Shown here one piece after another: positions 8,892-18,120 of a stretch of DNA of 64,000 bases. The stretch comes from Tissierella creatinini (GTDB lineage: Bacteria; Bacillota; Clostridia; Tissierellales; Tissierellaceae), in assembly GCA_005046945.1 (NCBI GenBank), contig SUSS01000009.1:31589-95588 (forward strand), written 5' to 3'. How positions within the stretch are numbered: the stretch's first letter is position 1; the number at the start of each line of letters is the position of its first letter. The position numbers were made by a program, and so were the translations under genes. The notes under the pieces are model-generated. The model saw only the letters and a list, made by a program, of their open reading frames with translations, was not told the origin of the DNA and did not search any database.

Positions 8892-9689
8892 CTATTTATT
8901 AACCATTCCCATTCCTCTGGATATGATTTCAGACTTCCTGCTGCTCTTAAAGGATTCATAATAACTAGCTACTTCCTTTACAATAGAAGTGTCATATGAG
9001 TTGGCTTTTAGTTCTTTTTCATATTCTTTTAGAAGGGCATAGAACCTATTATCTGCCGATTTTTCTGTTGCCACTCCCTGATCCAAATATCTTGTTGCTA
9101 ATTCAGATTTAGAAAAGGCTCCGGATGCATATTCGGCATAGGCTTTGCTAACTAGGCTGCTTAAGGTGTTTTCAAACTCTGCTTGTAATGCCATAAACTT
9201 TTTATTGTACCTTTCGGTAATAGATATTTTACTTTCCTTAATTGGTTCAACTACTGGTGATACATCAGGTGCTTTCTCAATAACCTGCGTATTTCCAGTA
9301 GAAGGCTTGTTATCTGAAGCAGGTTTATTATCTGAAGCAGGCTTATTATCCCCAGGAGGATTGTCTACTACAAAAGGAGGAGCATTATCAGTAGAAGGCT
9401 TGCTATCTACAGCTGGACTATTATCTGTAGAAGTATCTACAGTAGGATTGTTATCTACTGGAGTTTTTTCTGTAGCTTCACCCTCTTCTAAGATCTTTTC
9501 TAAGGGATTTTCACCTATGGTAGGTGGATTTTTTTCAGCATTATCATCAATTGCGGTTCTTGTAGTGGTTTTTCTGTAAATATCAAATAAACTTAATGCA
9601 AATTTGATCCTATCAAAATTTATGCTTATTAAGAGAATCATTATTAAAGCCAAAACTACAAGTATATATTTAAAACCTTTATTTTTCAT
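8892..9689 (-). CDS. Membrane-anchored protein with a low-complexity Asn/Pro/Asp/Ser stalk, function unknown
   Basis: 265 residues. One hydrophobic segment at about residues 7-26 acts as signal peptide or anchor. A proline/asparagine/aspartate-rich stretch (about 50-140) contains the repeat DNKPAS DNKPAS DNKPST, coded by 18-bp tandem units at about 9307-9350. The last 115 residues are helical and charged (ITERYNKKFMALQAEFENTL onward) and probably fold outside the cell. I recognise no domain. Convergent with the isomerase gene (9 bp apart). It has its own copy of the dispersed repeat in its leader. Confidence 0.75.
   Translation of the reverse strand: MKNKGFKYILVVLALIMILLISINFDRIKFALSLFDIYRKTTTRTAIDDNAEKNPPTIGENPLEKILEEGEATEKTPVDNNPTVDTSTDNSPAVDSKPSTDNAPPFVVDNPPGDNKPASDNKPASDNKPSTGNTQVIEKAPDVSPVVEPIKESKISITERYNKKFMALQAEFENTLSSLVSKAYAEYASGAFSKSELATRYLDQGVATEKSADNRFYALLKEYEKELKANSYDTSIVKEVASYYESFKSSRKSEIISRGMGMVNK
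9307..9350 (-). repeat. 18-bp tandem repeat inside the stalk region
   Basis: Two nearly identical 18-bp units plus a partial unit encode DNKPAS repeats in the minus-strand protein. Such units change number easily by slippage. Confidence 0.7.
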
Positions 9690-9710
9690 AACTCACCTCT
9701 TAAGAATTTA

Positions 9711-9775
9711 TTTAAGCATCGTAAGCAATAGCAATTATATGGTAATTGCCTCATACCTATTATAACATTATAATA
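9711..9775 (-). repeat. Dispersed structured repeat, copy 3 (minus strand)
   Basis: Read on the minus strand: GGTATGA, hairpin GCAATTA/TAATTGC (9731-9749), then GATGCTTAAA (9711-9720), 22 bp before the start of the surface-protein gene. The core is GGTATGA rather than GGTGTGA and the outer stem is unclear. Confidence 0.6.
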
Positions 9776-9967
9776 TGGCAATAAGCTATACATATCACCA
9801 ATTTTAACAATGTTGAGATTGTTAATAGCCATTAGTAATATTCATAAGAATATTTGTAAAAATGAATAAAGCCTGAATTAAAATTGCATTAAACTGATAA
9901 AATTAACTTGAAAAGTCTAAAAGATTGATATAATATATATATTTATATAACAATGTGTAAATTTATG
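9776..9967. promoter_or_regulatory. Divergent intergenic region with an inverted repeat and probable pyc promoter
   Basis: The spacer between the surface-protein and pyc genes is 421 bp. This part holds TTAACAAT/ATTGTTAA around a 6-base gap (9807-9828), which could be an operator, and a TTGAAA...TATAAT pair (9908-9913 and 9929-9934, 15-bp spacer) facing pyc. The remainder is filled by repeat copies 3 and 4. Confidence 0.45.
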
Positions 9968-10090
9968 TCATACAATTACAAGAACTAATCCATTGTAATA
10001 AATTGTTGGTTGTTGTAATTGTATGATTTATGGTTGAAGTTGAAACAAGGGTGTGAAGAAATTGATATGCAATTTCAACCGACACTTAAA
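9968..10090 (+). repeat. Dispersed structured repeat, copy 4 (upstream of pyc), with a 14-bp outer stem
   Basis: TCATACAATTACAA (9968-9981) is exactly complementary to TTGTAATTGTATGA (10013-10026). Then GGGTGTG (10049-10055), inner hairpin GAAATTG/CAATTTC (10058-10076) and tail CGACACTTAAA. The pyc ribosome site follows within 10 bp. Confidence 0.7.
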
Positions 10091-10110
10091 AAGCGGAAGG
10101 AGTAGATAAG

Positions 10111-13100
10111 GTGGTAACAAAGTTTAAGAAAATTTTAGTAGCCAACAGAGGCGAAATTGCCATTCGTATAATTCGAGCTTGTGCAGAGCTGGGAATTAGG
10201 AGTGTTGCAATCTATTCTGAAGAAGACAAAAACTCACTTTTTAGGACAAAAGCAGATGAATCATATCTTGTAGGAAAGAATAAGGGACCTATAGAAGCCT
10301 ATCTTAATATTGACGAGATAATAAAACTTGCCTTAAAAAAGGGAGTAGATGCTATCCACCCGGGATATGGTTTTCTATCTGAAAATACCGAGTTTGCTAA
10401 AAAGTGTAAGGAATCAGGAATCGTTTTTATAGGACCTGATTATACAATGATGGACCAACTTGGAGACAAGATTAAGTCCAAAATCGTAGCTAATAGAGTA
10501 GGGGTTCCTACGATACCCGGAATCGACAAAGCTGTATCCTCAGAAGAGGAAGCAAAGCAGTTTGCCCAATTTAGTGGGTATCCTGTAATCCTTAAGGCTT
10601 CAGCAGGTGGCGGCGGAAGAGGAATGAGAGTCGTATATGACGAAAGCAGCCTTATAGAAGAATTCCATAACGCTAAAAACGAAGCAAGAAAGTCCTTCGG
10701 TATCGATGATATATTTATTGAAAAGTATCTTGATAAGCCAAAGCATATCGAGGTACAGATAATGGGAGATACTTTTGGTAATATAGTTCACCTATTTGAA
10801 AGGGACTGCTCAATTCAAAGAAGACATCAAAAGGTAGTAGAATTTACACCTGCCTTTGGAATTACAGAAGAGCAAAGAAAAGCTATATGCGAGGATGCAG
10901 TAAAGATTACTAAGTCCATTAACTATTGCAACGTTGGTACTGTAGAATTCCTATTGGATACTTCTAGTGGACAACATTATTTTATTGAAGTAAATCCAAG
11001 AATTCAGGTAGAGCATACTGTAACTGAAATGGTTACAGGTATAGATATAGTTCAATCTCAAATCCTTATAGCACAAGGTTACGCTCTGAATTCACCTGAA
11101 ATTGGAATAAATAGTCAAGATGATATATCTCCAAGGGGATTTGCAATTCAATGTAGAGTAACTACTGAGGACCCTCTAAACAATTTTGCTCCGGATACAG
11201 GTATAATTGATACCTATAGAACAGGTTCAGGCTATGGTATAAGACTTGATGGGGGTAGCGGATTTACAGGGGCAAATATTTCTCCATACTATGACAGCTT
11301 ACTTGTAAAAGTAACATCCTATTCAAGAACCTTTGAGGATGCAGCTAAAAAACAAATAAGAGCATTGAAAGAAACCACCATAAGAGGGGTTAAAACCAAT
11401 ATACCTCTTTTGATTAATATACTACACAACCAGGAATTCTTAAGCGGTGATTGTAATACTGGATTCTTAACCTTAAATCCTGATTTGTTTGATATAACTA
11501 CTAAGTCTGATATAGAGTTAAAAGTATTAAACTATATTGGAGAAAAGGTAGTAAATGAAACTCCTGGCGTTAAACCTGAATTTGATGTGCCAAAGATTCC
11601 AAAGGTTGAAAGACCTGAGCTTCAAAGGGGTACTAAACAGATTTTGGATGAAGAAGGTCCTGAAGGACTTGTAAAGTGGATTAAGGCTCAAAAGAAGCTT
11701 TTGATCACAGATACTACTATGAGAGATGCACATCAATCCTTGCTTGCTACCAGAGTAAGAACTACGGATATGATGAGCATTGCAAAGGGGACTTCAGTTC
11801 TTGCAAATGATTTGTTCTCCCTGGAGATGTGGGGGGGAGCAACCTTCGATGTTGCTTATAGATTCCTAAATGAATCTCCATGGGAAAGACTTCAGTTATT
11901 AAGAAAAAAGATTCCAAATATCTTGTTCCAAATGCTATTTAGAGGAGCAAATGCGGTTGGATATAAGAACTATCCGGACAATGTAGTAAGAGAAATGATC
12001 AAAAAATCAGCTGAAAACGGAATAGACATATTTAGAATATTCGACTCCCTAAACTGGATTAAGGGAATGGAAATAGCTATTGATGAAGTCCTTAAGACCG
12101 GTAAAATTGCTGAAGCGTGTATTTGTTATACAGGTGATATTTTAGATGAAAAGCGTGATAAATATAGCCTGGATTACTATGTAAGAATGGCAAAGGAATT
12201 GGAAAAGGCTGGTGCCCATATTCTAGCTATAAAGGATATGTCATCACTTCTTAAGCCAAAGGCTGCGGATAAGCTAGTAAGAGCCTTGAAAAATGAAATC
12301 AGCATTCCAATTCATCTTCATACTCATGATACCAGCGGTAACGGAGTTGCTACTGTATTGATGGCGGCAGCTGCAGGTGTTGATATTGCAGATACTGCAT
12401 TTAACTCCATGTCTGGATTAACAAGTCAACCTGCTTTAAACTCTGTAGTTGCAGCTCTTGAAAATACAGATAGGGCTACAGGCCTTGACCTTGATGATTT
12501 AGAGAAGATTTCTGAGTACTGGGAAAGTATAAGACCATATTATGCTCAGTTCGAATCAGGACTTAAGTCAGGCTCTGCTTCTATATATAAATATGAGATT
12601 CCGGGCGGACAGTATTCTAACTTTAAGCCTCAGGTAGAAAGCTTCGGACTTGGACATAAGTTTGACGAGGTTAAGGATATGTTCAAGGAAGTTAATGAAA
12701 TGCTTGGTGATATTGTAAAGGTTACCCCATCTTCTAAGGCTGTTGGAGATATGGCTATATTCATGGTTCAAAATGACCTTGATAGTAAAAACATCTATGA
12801 AAAGGGTAAGGATATGGCATTCCCTGATTCCATTGTTTCATATTTCGAAGGTATGATGGGTCAGCCTGAAGGAGGATTCCCTAAGGACCTACAAAGTTTG
12901 ATATTAAAGGACAAAAAGCCTATTACAGTTAGACCTGGGGAACTATTGCCGGCTGAAGACCTTGAGAAGACAAAAGAATATTTGGAAACTAAGTACAAGA
13001 GAGAATTCGCTGATACTGAAGTAATGTCCTATTTAATGTATCCAAAGGTTTTTGAAGACTATCTAGATAAGGTTAAGAAAGAGGGAGACTTCACTAGAAT

Positions 13101-13545
13101 GAATAGTCATGTCTTCTTCTACGGCATGAGAGTAGGAGAGACTGCAGAGGTTCATATAGATGAAGGTAAGATATTAATTATAAGACTTATTGAAATAGGC
13201 AATGTAGACAAAGAAGGTAATCGAGTTCTATTATTTGAAGTAAATGACAGCACTAGAGCTGTGAAAATCAAGGATAAGAAGAGCCATGCAGCAACTGAAA
13301 GTGTTGAAAAACAGTTTGCAGAGCCTGATGATCCTAAGGAAATAGGTGCAAATATTCCAGGAAAGATTGCAAAGGTCCTAGTAAAAGCCGGAGATAAGGT
13401 AGTTGCTAACCAAACGGTAGCAATTGTTGAGGCTATGAAGATGGAAACCAGTGTAACTACTTCTATAGATGGAGTTGTTAAGTCTGTTTCTATTAAGGAA
13501 GGACAAATGGTAGCAGGTGGAGAGTTACTATTGAGACTTGAATAG
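10111..13545 (+). CDS. pyc: Pyruvate carboxylase
   Basis: 1144 residues, the full length of the single-chain enzyme. Order: biotin carboxylase/ATP-grasp (residues 1-450, KILVANRGEIA and SAGGGGRGMRVV), carboxyltransferase barrel (about 530-830, TDTTMRDAHQSLLATR with metal ligands and THDTSGN), allosteric region, and a biotinyl domain ending with VEAMKMET, whose lysine K1110 carries biotin. It makes oxaloacetate from pyruvate, bicarbonate and ATP for anaplerosis, here probably to feed amino-acid synthesis. Start GTG 10111 lies behind AAGGAG. The long leader carries repeat copy 4. Confidence 0.97.
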   Translation: MVTKFKKILVANRGEIAIRIIRACAELGIRSVAIYSEEDKNSLFRTKADESYLVGKNKGPIEAYLNIDEIIKLALKKGVDAIHPGYGFLSENTEFAKKCKESGIVFIGPDYTMMDQLGDKIKSKIVANRVGVPTIPGIDKAVSSEEEAKQFAQFSGYPVILKASAGGGGRGMRVVYDESSLIEEFHNAKNEARKSFGIDDIFIEKYLDKPKHIEVQIMGDTFGNIVHLFERDCSIQRRHQKVVEFTPAFGITEEQRKAICEDAVKITKSINYCNVGTVEFLLDTSSGQHYFIEVNPRIQVEHTVTEMVTGIDIVQSQILIAQGYALNSPEIGINSQDDISPRGFAIQCRVTTEDPLNNFAPDTGIIDTYRTGSGYGIRLDGGSGFTGANISPYYDSLLVKVTSYSRTFEDAAKKQIRALKETTIRGVKTNIPLLINILHNQEFLSGDCNTGFLTLNPDLFDITTKSDIELKVLNYIGEKVVNETPGVKPEFDVPKIPKVERPELQRGTKQILDEEGPEGLVKWIKAQKKLLITDTTMRDAHQSLLATRVRTTDMMSIAKGTSVLANDLFSLEMWGGATFDVAYRFLNESPWERLQLLRKKIPNILFQMLFRGANAVGYKNYPDNVVREMIKKSAENGIDIFRIFDSLNWIKGMEIAIDEVLKTGKIAEACICYTGDILDEKRDKYSLDYYVRMAKELEKAGAHILAIKDMSSLLKPKAADKLVRALKNEISIPIHLHTHDTSGNGVATVLMAAAAGVDIADTAFNSMSGLTSQPALNSVVAALENTDRATGLDLDDLEKISEYWESIRPYYAQFESGLKSGSASIYKYEIPGGQYSNFKPQVESFGLGHKFDEVKDMFKEVNEMLGDIVKVTPSSKAVGDMAIFMVQNDLDSKNIYEKGKDMAFPDSIVSYFEGMMGQPEGGFPKDLQSLILKDKKPITVRPGELLPAEDLEKTKEYLETKYKREFADTEVMSYLMYPKVFEDYLDKVKKEGDFTRMNSHVFFYGMRVGETAEVHIDEGKILIIRLIEIGNVDKEGNRVLLFEVNDSTRAVKIKDKKSHAATESVEKQFAEPDDPKEIGANIPGKIAKVLVKAGDKVVANQTVAIVEAMKMETSVTTSIDGVVKSVSIKEGQMVAGGELLLRLE

Positions 13546-13553
13546 GAGGAATT

Positions 13554-13937
13554 ATGGAATACAAGTTATTGCATTCTTGTATAAGAGTAATGGATTTAAA
13601 AAAGTCTGTGGCTTTCTATAAAAATGCCTTAGGCCTTGTAGAAACCGAAAGAAAAGACTTTCCGGAGGATGAATTTACTTTGGTTTATCTAAGTGATGCT
13701 GATAAGAACTTTGAGCTTGAACTAACTTATAACTACAATCCTGAGAAACCTTATGTAATTGGTGATGGTTATAGTCATCTAGCGGTTTCCGCAAGTGACT
13801 TAGAAGCATCAAGAGAAAAGCATATAGAAATGGGTTATGAGGTCACTGAACTAATGGGGCTTCCAGGCACTCCGCCAAAGTTTTATTTTCTAACAGACCC
13901 GGATGGATACGAAATTGAAGTATTAAGAGCTAAATAA
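13554..13937 (+). CDS. Glyoxalase I-like protein (VOC fold)
   Basis: 127 residues, one vicinal-oxygen-chelate domain with the metal-ligand pattern of lactoylglutathione lyase: His in LLHSCIRV, Glu in FELELTYN, His in GYSHLAVS and Glu in GYEIEVL. It would isomerise the hemithioacetal of methylglyoxal and a thiol. Its start is 8 bp after the pyc stop with AGGAGG, so the two are co-transcribed. Many clostridia lack glutathione, so the thiol partner is open. Confidence 0.85.
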   Translation: MEYKLLHSCIRVMDLKKSVAFYKNALGLVETERKDFPEDEFTLVYLSDADKNFELELTYNYNPEKPYVIGDGYSHLAVSASDLEASREKHIEMGYEVTELMGLPGTPPKFYFLTDPDGYEIEVLRAK

Positions 13938-13944
13938 AAATAAG

Positions 13945-13998
13945 GACATACTCAATAAAGACTGGTATAATACTGTCTATAAGGGTATGTCTTTTTTT
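13945..13998 (+). terminator. Terminator after the pyc unit
   Basis: GACATAC pairs with GTATGTC and TTTTTTT follows. The loop contains its own stem AGAC...GTCT. Confidence 0.85.
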
Positions 13999-14011
13999 AT
14001 GGGAGGAATTT

Positions 14012-15166
14012 ATGTTTCGAGAACTAATAGAAAAACATTCAGCTGATATATTGGAGTTAAATGATTATATGGCGGATAATCCTGAAATAAGCAGTAATGA
14101 ATTCAACTCTTCAAGAAGAATGGTAGACCTTTTGAGAGAAAAGGGCTTGGAGGTTGAATTCCCTTTTGCCGGAATTGAAACTGCATTTAAGGCAACTATT
14201 AATAATGGTAAGAAAAGAAAAGCAGCAATATTAGTTGAGTACGATGCCTTAAGGGGCTTAGGCCATGCCTGTGGGCATTGTGCCAGCGGTTCTATTTCCC
14301 TTTTGGCAGGGCTTTTATTAAATGATATTAAGGATAAAATAGATGCTCAAATCGATATAATAGGAACCCCTGATGAGGAAATGGCGGGAGCCAAGGTGCT
14401 TATGGCCAACAATGGGATTTTCAACGGGTATGACTTTGCCATTATGATTCATATGAATAACAAGTCTTATATGTATAGCAAGAGTTTAGCCCTTGATTCC
14501 TATGAGTTTGAATTCTTCGGCAAGCCATCCCACGCAGCGGCAAGCCCTTGGGATGGGAACAATGCCCTCAATGCCATGAGATTATTCTTCGATGCTTTAG
14601 ATATGATGAGACAGCATGTAAAGCCGGATGTTAGAATACATGGAGTTATAAAAAGTGGTGGAGAGGCAGCTAATATAATCCCTAATTATTCTATGGCAGA
14701 GTTCAATGTACGAAGTGAACATAGAGCCTATCTTGACTATGTTAGCCAATGGGTAATGGATTGCGCCAGAGCTGCCGCTTTAGCTACAAGGACTACCCTT
14801 AAGGTACGCCAAAGGGGAGAAAAGTACAACGAGCAGATAGAAAACAAATTAGGTTGCAGGATTCTTGAAGAGATATATAGAGATTTAGGAATAGAGACTT
14901 GTGACGGGAGAAATATAGTAGGGGGGTCCTCGGATATTGGAAACGTGGATTATATTTGTCCTGTACTTCAGCCCTATTTAAGCATTGGGGAGGATTATGG
15001 AATTCACACAGTGGAATTTGCAAATGCTATGAAGACACCTAAAACCCACGAGAAAATCCTAAAAGGTGGGGAAATCATAGCAAGCTTTATATATAAGATT
15101 TATAATGAACCAGACTTATTAGAAGAGATGATTAGTGAACATAAGAAGGCAAGAAATAGGGAATAA
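14012..15166 (+). CDS. M20-family amidohydrolase (AbgB/aminoacylase-like)
   Basis: 384 residues, cytosolic zinc peptidase fold. The metal site is suggested by LGHACGHCASG (family motif G-H-A-C-G-H), DEEMAG (catalytic Glu), and THEK near the C-terminus; a dimerisation lid sits in the middle (FFGKPSHAAASPWDGNNALNA). Members split N-acyl or peptide-linked amino acids such as p-aminobenzoyl-glutamate. The exact substrate is unknown. ATG 14012 follows GGGAGGAAT. A lone gene between a terminator and a REP-like element. Confidence 0.87.
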   Translation: MFRELIEKHSADILELNDYMADNPEISSNEFNSSRRMVDLLREKGLEVEFPFAGIETAFKATINNGKKRKAAILVEYDALRGLGHACGHCASGSISLLAGLLLNDIKDKIDAQIDIIGTPDEEMAGAKVLMANNGIFNGYDFAIMIHMNNKSYMYSKSLALDSYEFEFFGKPSHAAASPWDGNNALNAMRLFFDALDMMRQHVKPDVRIHGVIKSGGEAANIIPNYSMAEFNVRSEHRAYLDYVSQWVMDCARAAALATRTTLKVRQRGEKYNEQIENKLGCRILEEIYRDLGIETCDGRNIVGGSSDIGNVDYICPVLQPYLSIGEDYGIHTVEFANAMKTPKTHEKILKGGEIIASFIYKIYNEPDLLEEMISEHKKARNRE

Positions 15167-15195
15167 AAGATAGTTAAGAGGTAAGAGTTAAGAGG

Positions 15196-15234
15196 GATGA
15201 AACAAAAAGAACTGTCCCCAGTGTTTCATTAAAA
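15196..15234 (+). repeat. REP-like palindrome
   Basis: ATGAAACA and TGTTTCAT pair around a core containing AAGAACTGTCCCC. Sequences with this ACTGTCCCC/ACCGTCCCC core occur as short interspersed palindromes in many Firmicutes. It lies between the M20 and deoD genes, after GTAAGAG-type purine strings. Confidence 0.5.
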
Positions 15235-15250
15235 TAAAGGAGGAATTTAT

Positions 15251-15952
15251 ATGGCGACACCACATATCTCGGCAAATAAGGGGGATATAGCTGAAACTAT
15301 ATTGCTGCCAGGTGATCCCTTGAGGGCAAAGTTTATTGCGGATACATTTCTTGAGGATGTAGTACAATTTAACGGTGTGAGGAACATGTTCGGATATACG
15401 GGTACTTACAAGGGTAAGAAGATATCCGTTATGGGAACCGGAATGGGAGTGCCATCAATAGGTATTTATTCCTACGAATTAATTCACTTTTATGGGGTTA
15501 AGAACCTCATTAGAGTTGGATCCTGTGGAGCTATCCAAAAAGACTTAAAGCTTTACGATGTAATTTTTGGTATTGGAGCTAGTACAAATTCAAACTATGC
15601 TCATCAATACAACTTGCCAGGAACCTATTCTGCAACGGCATCTTGGGAGCTTTTAGAGAAGGCTAAGAAGGTTGCTGATAAGAAGGGTACTCATGTTACC
15701 GTGGGAAATATACTTTCAAGTGATACCTTCTACACAGAAGATACAACAGAGGTGGAGACCTGGGCGGCCATGGGAGTCCTAGCTATTGAGATGGAAGCCT
15801 TCGCCCTATATTGCAATGCTGCAAGAGCTGGAGTCAATGCCCTAGCAATCCTCACAGTTTCCGATTCCATAGTAAATAATGAGGTAACCACTGCTGAAGA
15901 AAGGGAAAAGAGCTTTACAAAGATGATGGAGATTGCTTTAGAACTTGCATAA
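15251..15952 (+). CDS. deoD: Purine nucleoside phosphorylase, hexameric DeoD type
   Basis: 233 residues, the normal DeoD length. Key motifs: TPHISANKGDIA and LPGDPLRAK (phosphate site), RVGSCGAIQ, EMEAFALY (ribose site) and VSDS (aspartate that protonates the base). It splits purine (deoxy)nucleosides with phosphate. Unlike the trimeric enzyme at 5.7 kb it normally accepts adenosine, so the strain has both types. Single gene with AGGAGG ribosome site and its own terminator. Confidence 0.95.
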   Translation: MATPHISANKGDIAETILLPGDPLRAKFIADTFLEDVVQFNGVRNMFGYTGTYKGKKISVMGTGMGVPSIGIYSYELIHFYGVKNLIRVGSCGAIQKDLKLYDVIFGIGASTNSNYAHQYNLPGTYSATASWELLEKAKKVADKKGTHVTVGNILSSDTFYTEDTTEVETWAAMGVLAIEMEAFALYCNAARAGVNALAILTVSDSIVNNEVTTAEEREKSFTKMMEIALELA

Positions 15953-15955
15953 AAT

Positions 15956-15997
15956 AAAAAGCTGAATGCATTGATGGCATTCGGCTTTTTTATTTTT
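15956..15997 (+). terminator. Terminator after deoD
   Basis: AAAAAGCTGAATGC pairs with GCATTCGGCTTTTT, followed by more T. Confidence 0.9.
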
Positions 15998-16054
15998 CAC
16001 TTAGCATAAAATTATTATTCTTTCATTAGGTTCAATTATGACATATTATTTCTG

Positions 16055-16104
16055 TTGATTTTTGTATAATATATGGTATAATTCTTTCAGGTAATCGATT
16101 ACCT
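16055..16104 (+). promoter_or_regulatory. Promoter and LacI-type operator of the nucleoside operon
   Basis: TTGATT (16055-16060), 16-bp spacer, TATAAT (16077-16082), then the perfect 16-bp palindrome AGGTAATCGATTACCT at 16089-16104, with the central CG typical of LacI/GalR operators. Its place at the transcription start suggests that the repressor encoded next controls itself and the operon. Confidence 0.8.
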
Positions 16105-16126
16105 AATATTTTTAGGAAGTGATATT

Positions 16127-17107
16127 GTGACTATAAAACAAATAGCTGAATTAGCTAATGTATCAAGTGCCACGGTATCCAAGGTTATGAACGGGAAAGA
16201 CAAAAATATTAGTGAAGCTACTAGACAAAGAGTATTAAAGATTATTGAAGAAGAAGGTTATATACCAAACGGTATAGCAAAGAGCCTTAAGGTCAAGAGT
16301 ACTAAGACCATCGGTATAATATTGCCGGATGTAATGAACCTGTTTTTTTCAGAGCTTGCCAGAGGTGTAGAGGACATGGCTGAGGCCAAGGGCTATTCCA
16401 TCATCATTTGCAATACTGACAACAATGAAAAAAAGGAACAAAAGTACTTACAGATTCTTCAAGAGAAGATGGTAGATGGTATAATAATGACAGCAACAGA
16501 AAGTAGTGCCAATAATATCTTTTGCAAATTTAAAACACCTATGGTTCTCGTTGATAGGGATATTGATTTTGGGAATAAGCTAGGACTTATAGAAGTAGAT
16601 AATGTAGAACCTGCCTATGAAGCTACAAAGCATCTGATTGATAAGGGGTGCAAGAGAATAGCTTTTATCTCCTCGGTAAAGGTAAACAAGACATCTGTTA
16701 ATAGATATATAGGCTATGAAAAAGCACTTTTGGAAGCAGGGCAAACTATAGATGAAAATCTCGTTTTTTTGGATAGCTTTTCCATTGAGTCCGGTTGCCT
16801 AGGAGCCCAAAAGATTTTAAAAGACCACAAGGTTGATGGAATTTTTTGTGGAAATGATCTGATTGCAATTGGTGCCCTTAAAGAGATAAAGGAAAGAGGT
16901 TTAAGAGTGCCGGAGGATATTAAGATAGTTGGGTTTGATGATATATCTATTTCAAGGTATGTTGACCCGCCACTTACAACTATAAAACAGCCTATTTATG
17001 AAATGGGAAATGAAGCTGTTAATATGTTGGTAGATATAATTGAAGCTAGGGAAGTAGATATGAAACGAACCTTGAAGGCTTGCCTAGTAGAAAGGCAAAG
17101 CACTTAA
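16127..17107 (+). CDS. LacI/GalR family transcriptional regulator (RbsR-like)
   Basis: 326 residues. Helix-turn-helix and hinge at residues 2-60 (TIKQIAELANVSSATVSKVMNG), followed by a periplasmic-binding-protein-like effector domain. Start GTG 16127. It is divergent from nothing and directly upstream of ribokinase and a nucleoside importer, so ribose or a nucleoside is the likely effector. The palindrome in its own leader is the natural binding site. The effector is inferred from context only. Confidence 0.9.
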   Translation: MTIKQIAELANVSSATVSKVMNGKDKNISEATRQRVLKIIEEEGYIPNGIAKSLKVKSTKTIGIILPDVMNLFFSELARGVEDMAEAKGYSIIICNTDNNEKKEQKYLQILQEKMVDGIIMTATESSANNIFCKFKTPMVLVDRDIDFGNKLGLIEVDNVEPAYEATKHLIDKGCKRIAFISSVKVNKTSVNRYIGYEKALLEAGQTIDENLVFLDSFSIESGCLGAQKILKDHKVDGIFCGNDLIAIGALKEIKERGLRVPEDIKIVGFDDISISRYVDPPLTTIKQPIYEMGNEAVNMLVDIIEAREVDMKRTLKACLVERQST

Positions 17108-17214
17108 GTTATTATTAAAAGTAGAACTAATAGTTAGGAATTAAATAAAGCTGGATCAATCTAACAATAGTTAGGATTTAAATTGATGTACTGCTGACGG
17201 AGGGAAATGCTTTT
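17108..17214 (+). other. Intergenic spacer between repressor and ribokinase
   Basis: Contains two near-copies of AGTTAGGAWTTAAAT (17131 and 17168 region) and a small CTAAC/GTTAG hairpin. No clear promoter or terminator. Confidence 0.3.
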
Positions 17215-18120
17215 ATGAAAATTTTAAACCTAGGGTCTTTAAATATTGATAAGGTTTACGAGGTCAAGGATATAGTCAAACCTGGAGAAACAATATTGGC
17301 ATCATTTTATAAAGAATATATCGGTGGTAAGGGATTAAACCAATCAGTTGCTATAGCTAAAGCAGGGGCTGAGGTATATCATGCTGGCTTGGTAGGAAAT
17401 GATGGTAATATTCTTGTTGAATATCTACAGGAGTGTGGTGTAGATACAAAGCATATTAATTCAGTTGATTCGGTAAGTGGACATGCTATAATTCAGATAG
17501 ATAATTCCGGTCAAAATAGCATAATAGTTTTCGGAGGTACAAATCAACAAATAAATGAACATTATATAGACAATGTTTTGAATGATTTTGGAGCGGATGA
17601 TATTTTATTACTACAAAATGAAATATCCATGATTCCATATGCAATACATAAGGCTAAGGAAATTGGACTGAAAGTAGCTATGAATCCATCACCAATAACT
17701 GATTACCTATTGGACTACCCATTAGAATTGGTAGATATTTTTATTCTAAATGAAATTGAAGGGCAAGCCTTAACCGGTAAAAAAGAAGAAGAAGAAATTA
17801 TTAAGGAAATGCATGCAAGGTATCCGTCAGCAGCTATAGTTTTAACCTTAGGAGATAAGGGTTCTGTTTATAGCGATGGTATTAATGAGTTTCGCCAAAA
17901 GGCATATAAAGTTGAGGTTGTTGATACTACTGGAGCCGGAGATACTTTTTGTGGATATTATTTAGCATCTGTATCTAAAGGAATATCTATTCAAAAATCA
18001 ATGGAGTTAGCGAGTAAAGCAAGTAGTATAGCTATTCAAACTAAAGGTGCATCTAATTCAATACCTGATTCAGCCATTGTTGAATCAAGCATAAAGGAGG
18101 AGTTTGCTGAATCAATATGA
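17215..18120 (+). CDS. rbsK: Ribokinase (PfkB family)
   Basis: 301 residues. GGKGLNQSVA near residue 40 (sugar site) and DTTGAGDTFCGYY, in which D243 is the catalytic base. It phosphorylates ribose to ribose-5-phosphate, which fits ribose released by the nucleoside hydrolases downstream. The stop overlaps the next start by 4 bp, a sign of coupled translation. Ribosome site GGAGGG precedes ATG 17215. A different furanose is possible, but the operon argues for ribose. Confidence 0.88.
   Translation: MKILNLGSLNIDKVYEVKDIVKPGETILASFYKEYIGGKGLNQSVAIAKAGAEVYHAGLVGNDGNILVEYLQECGVDTKHINSVDSVSGHAIIQIDNSGQNSIIVFGGTNQQINEHYIDNVLNDFGADDILLLQNEISMIPYAIHKAKEIGLKVAMNPSPITDYLLDYPLELVDIFILNEIEGQALTGKKEEEEIIKEMHARYPSAAIVLTLGDKGSVYSDGINEFRQKAYKVEVVDTTGAGDTFCGYYLASVSKGISIQKSMELASKASSIAIQTKGASNSIPDSAIVESSIKEEFAESI

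Noticed and set aside
9290-9350. CRISPR-like or regulatory direct repeats
   Set aside because: They are in-frame codons of a low-complexity protein stalk with no spacers.
9145-9579. Plus-strand reading frame opposite the surface protein
   Set aside because: A shadow created by the repetitive coding sequence on the minus strand; no ribosome site or recognisable domain.
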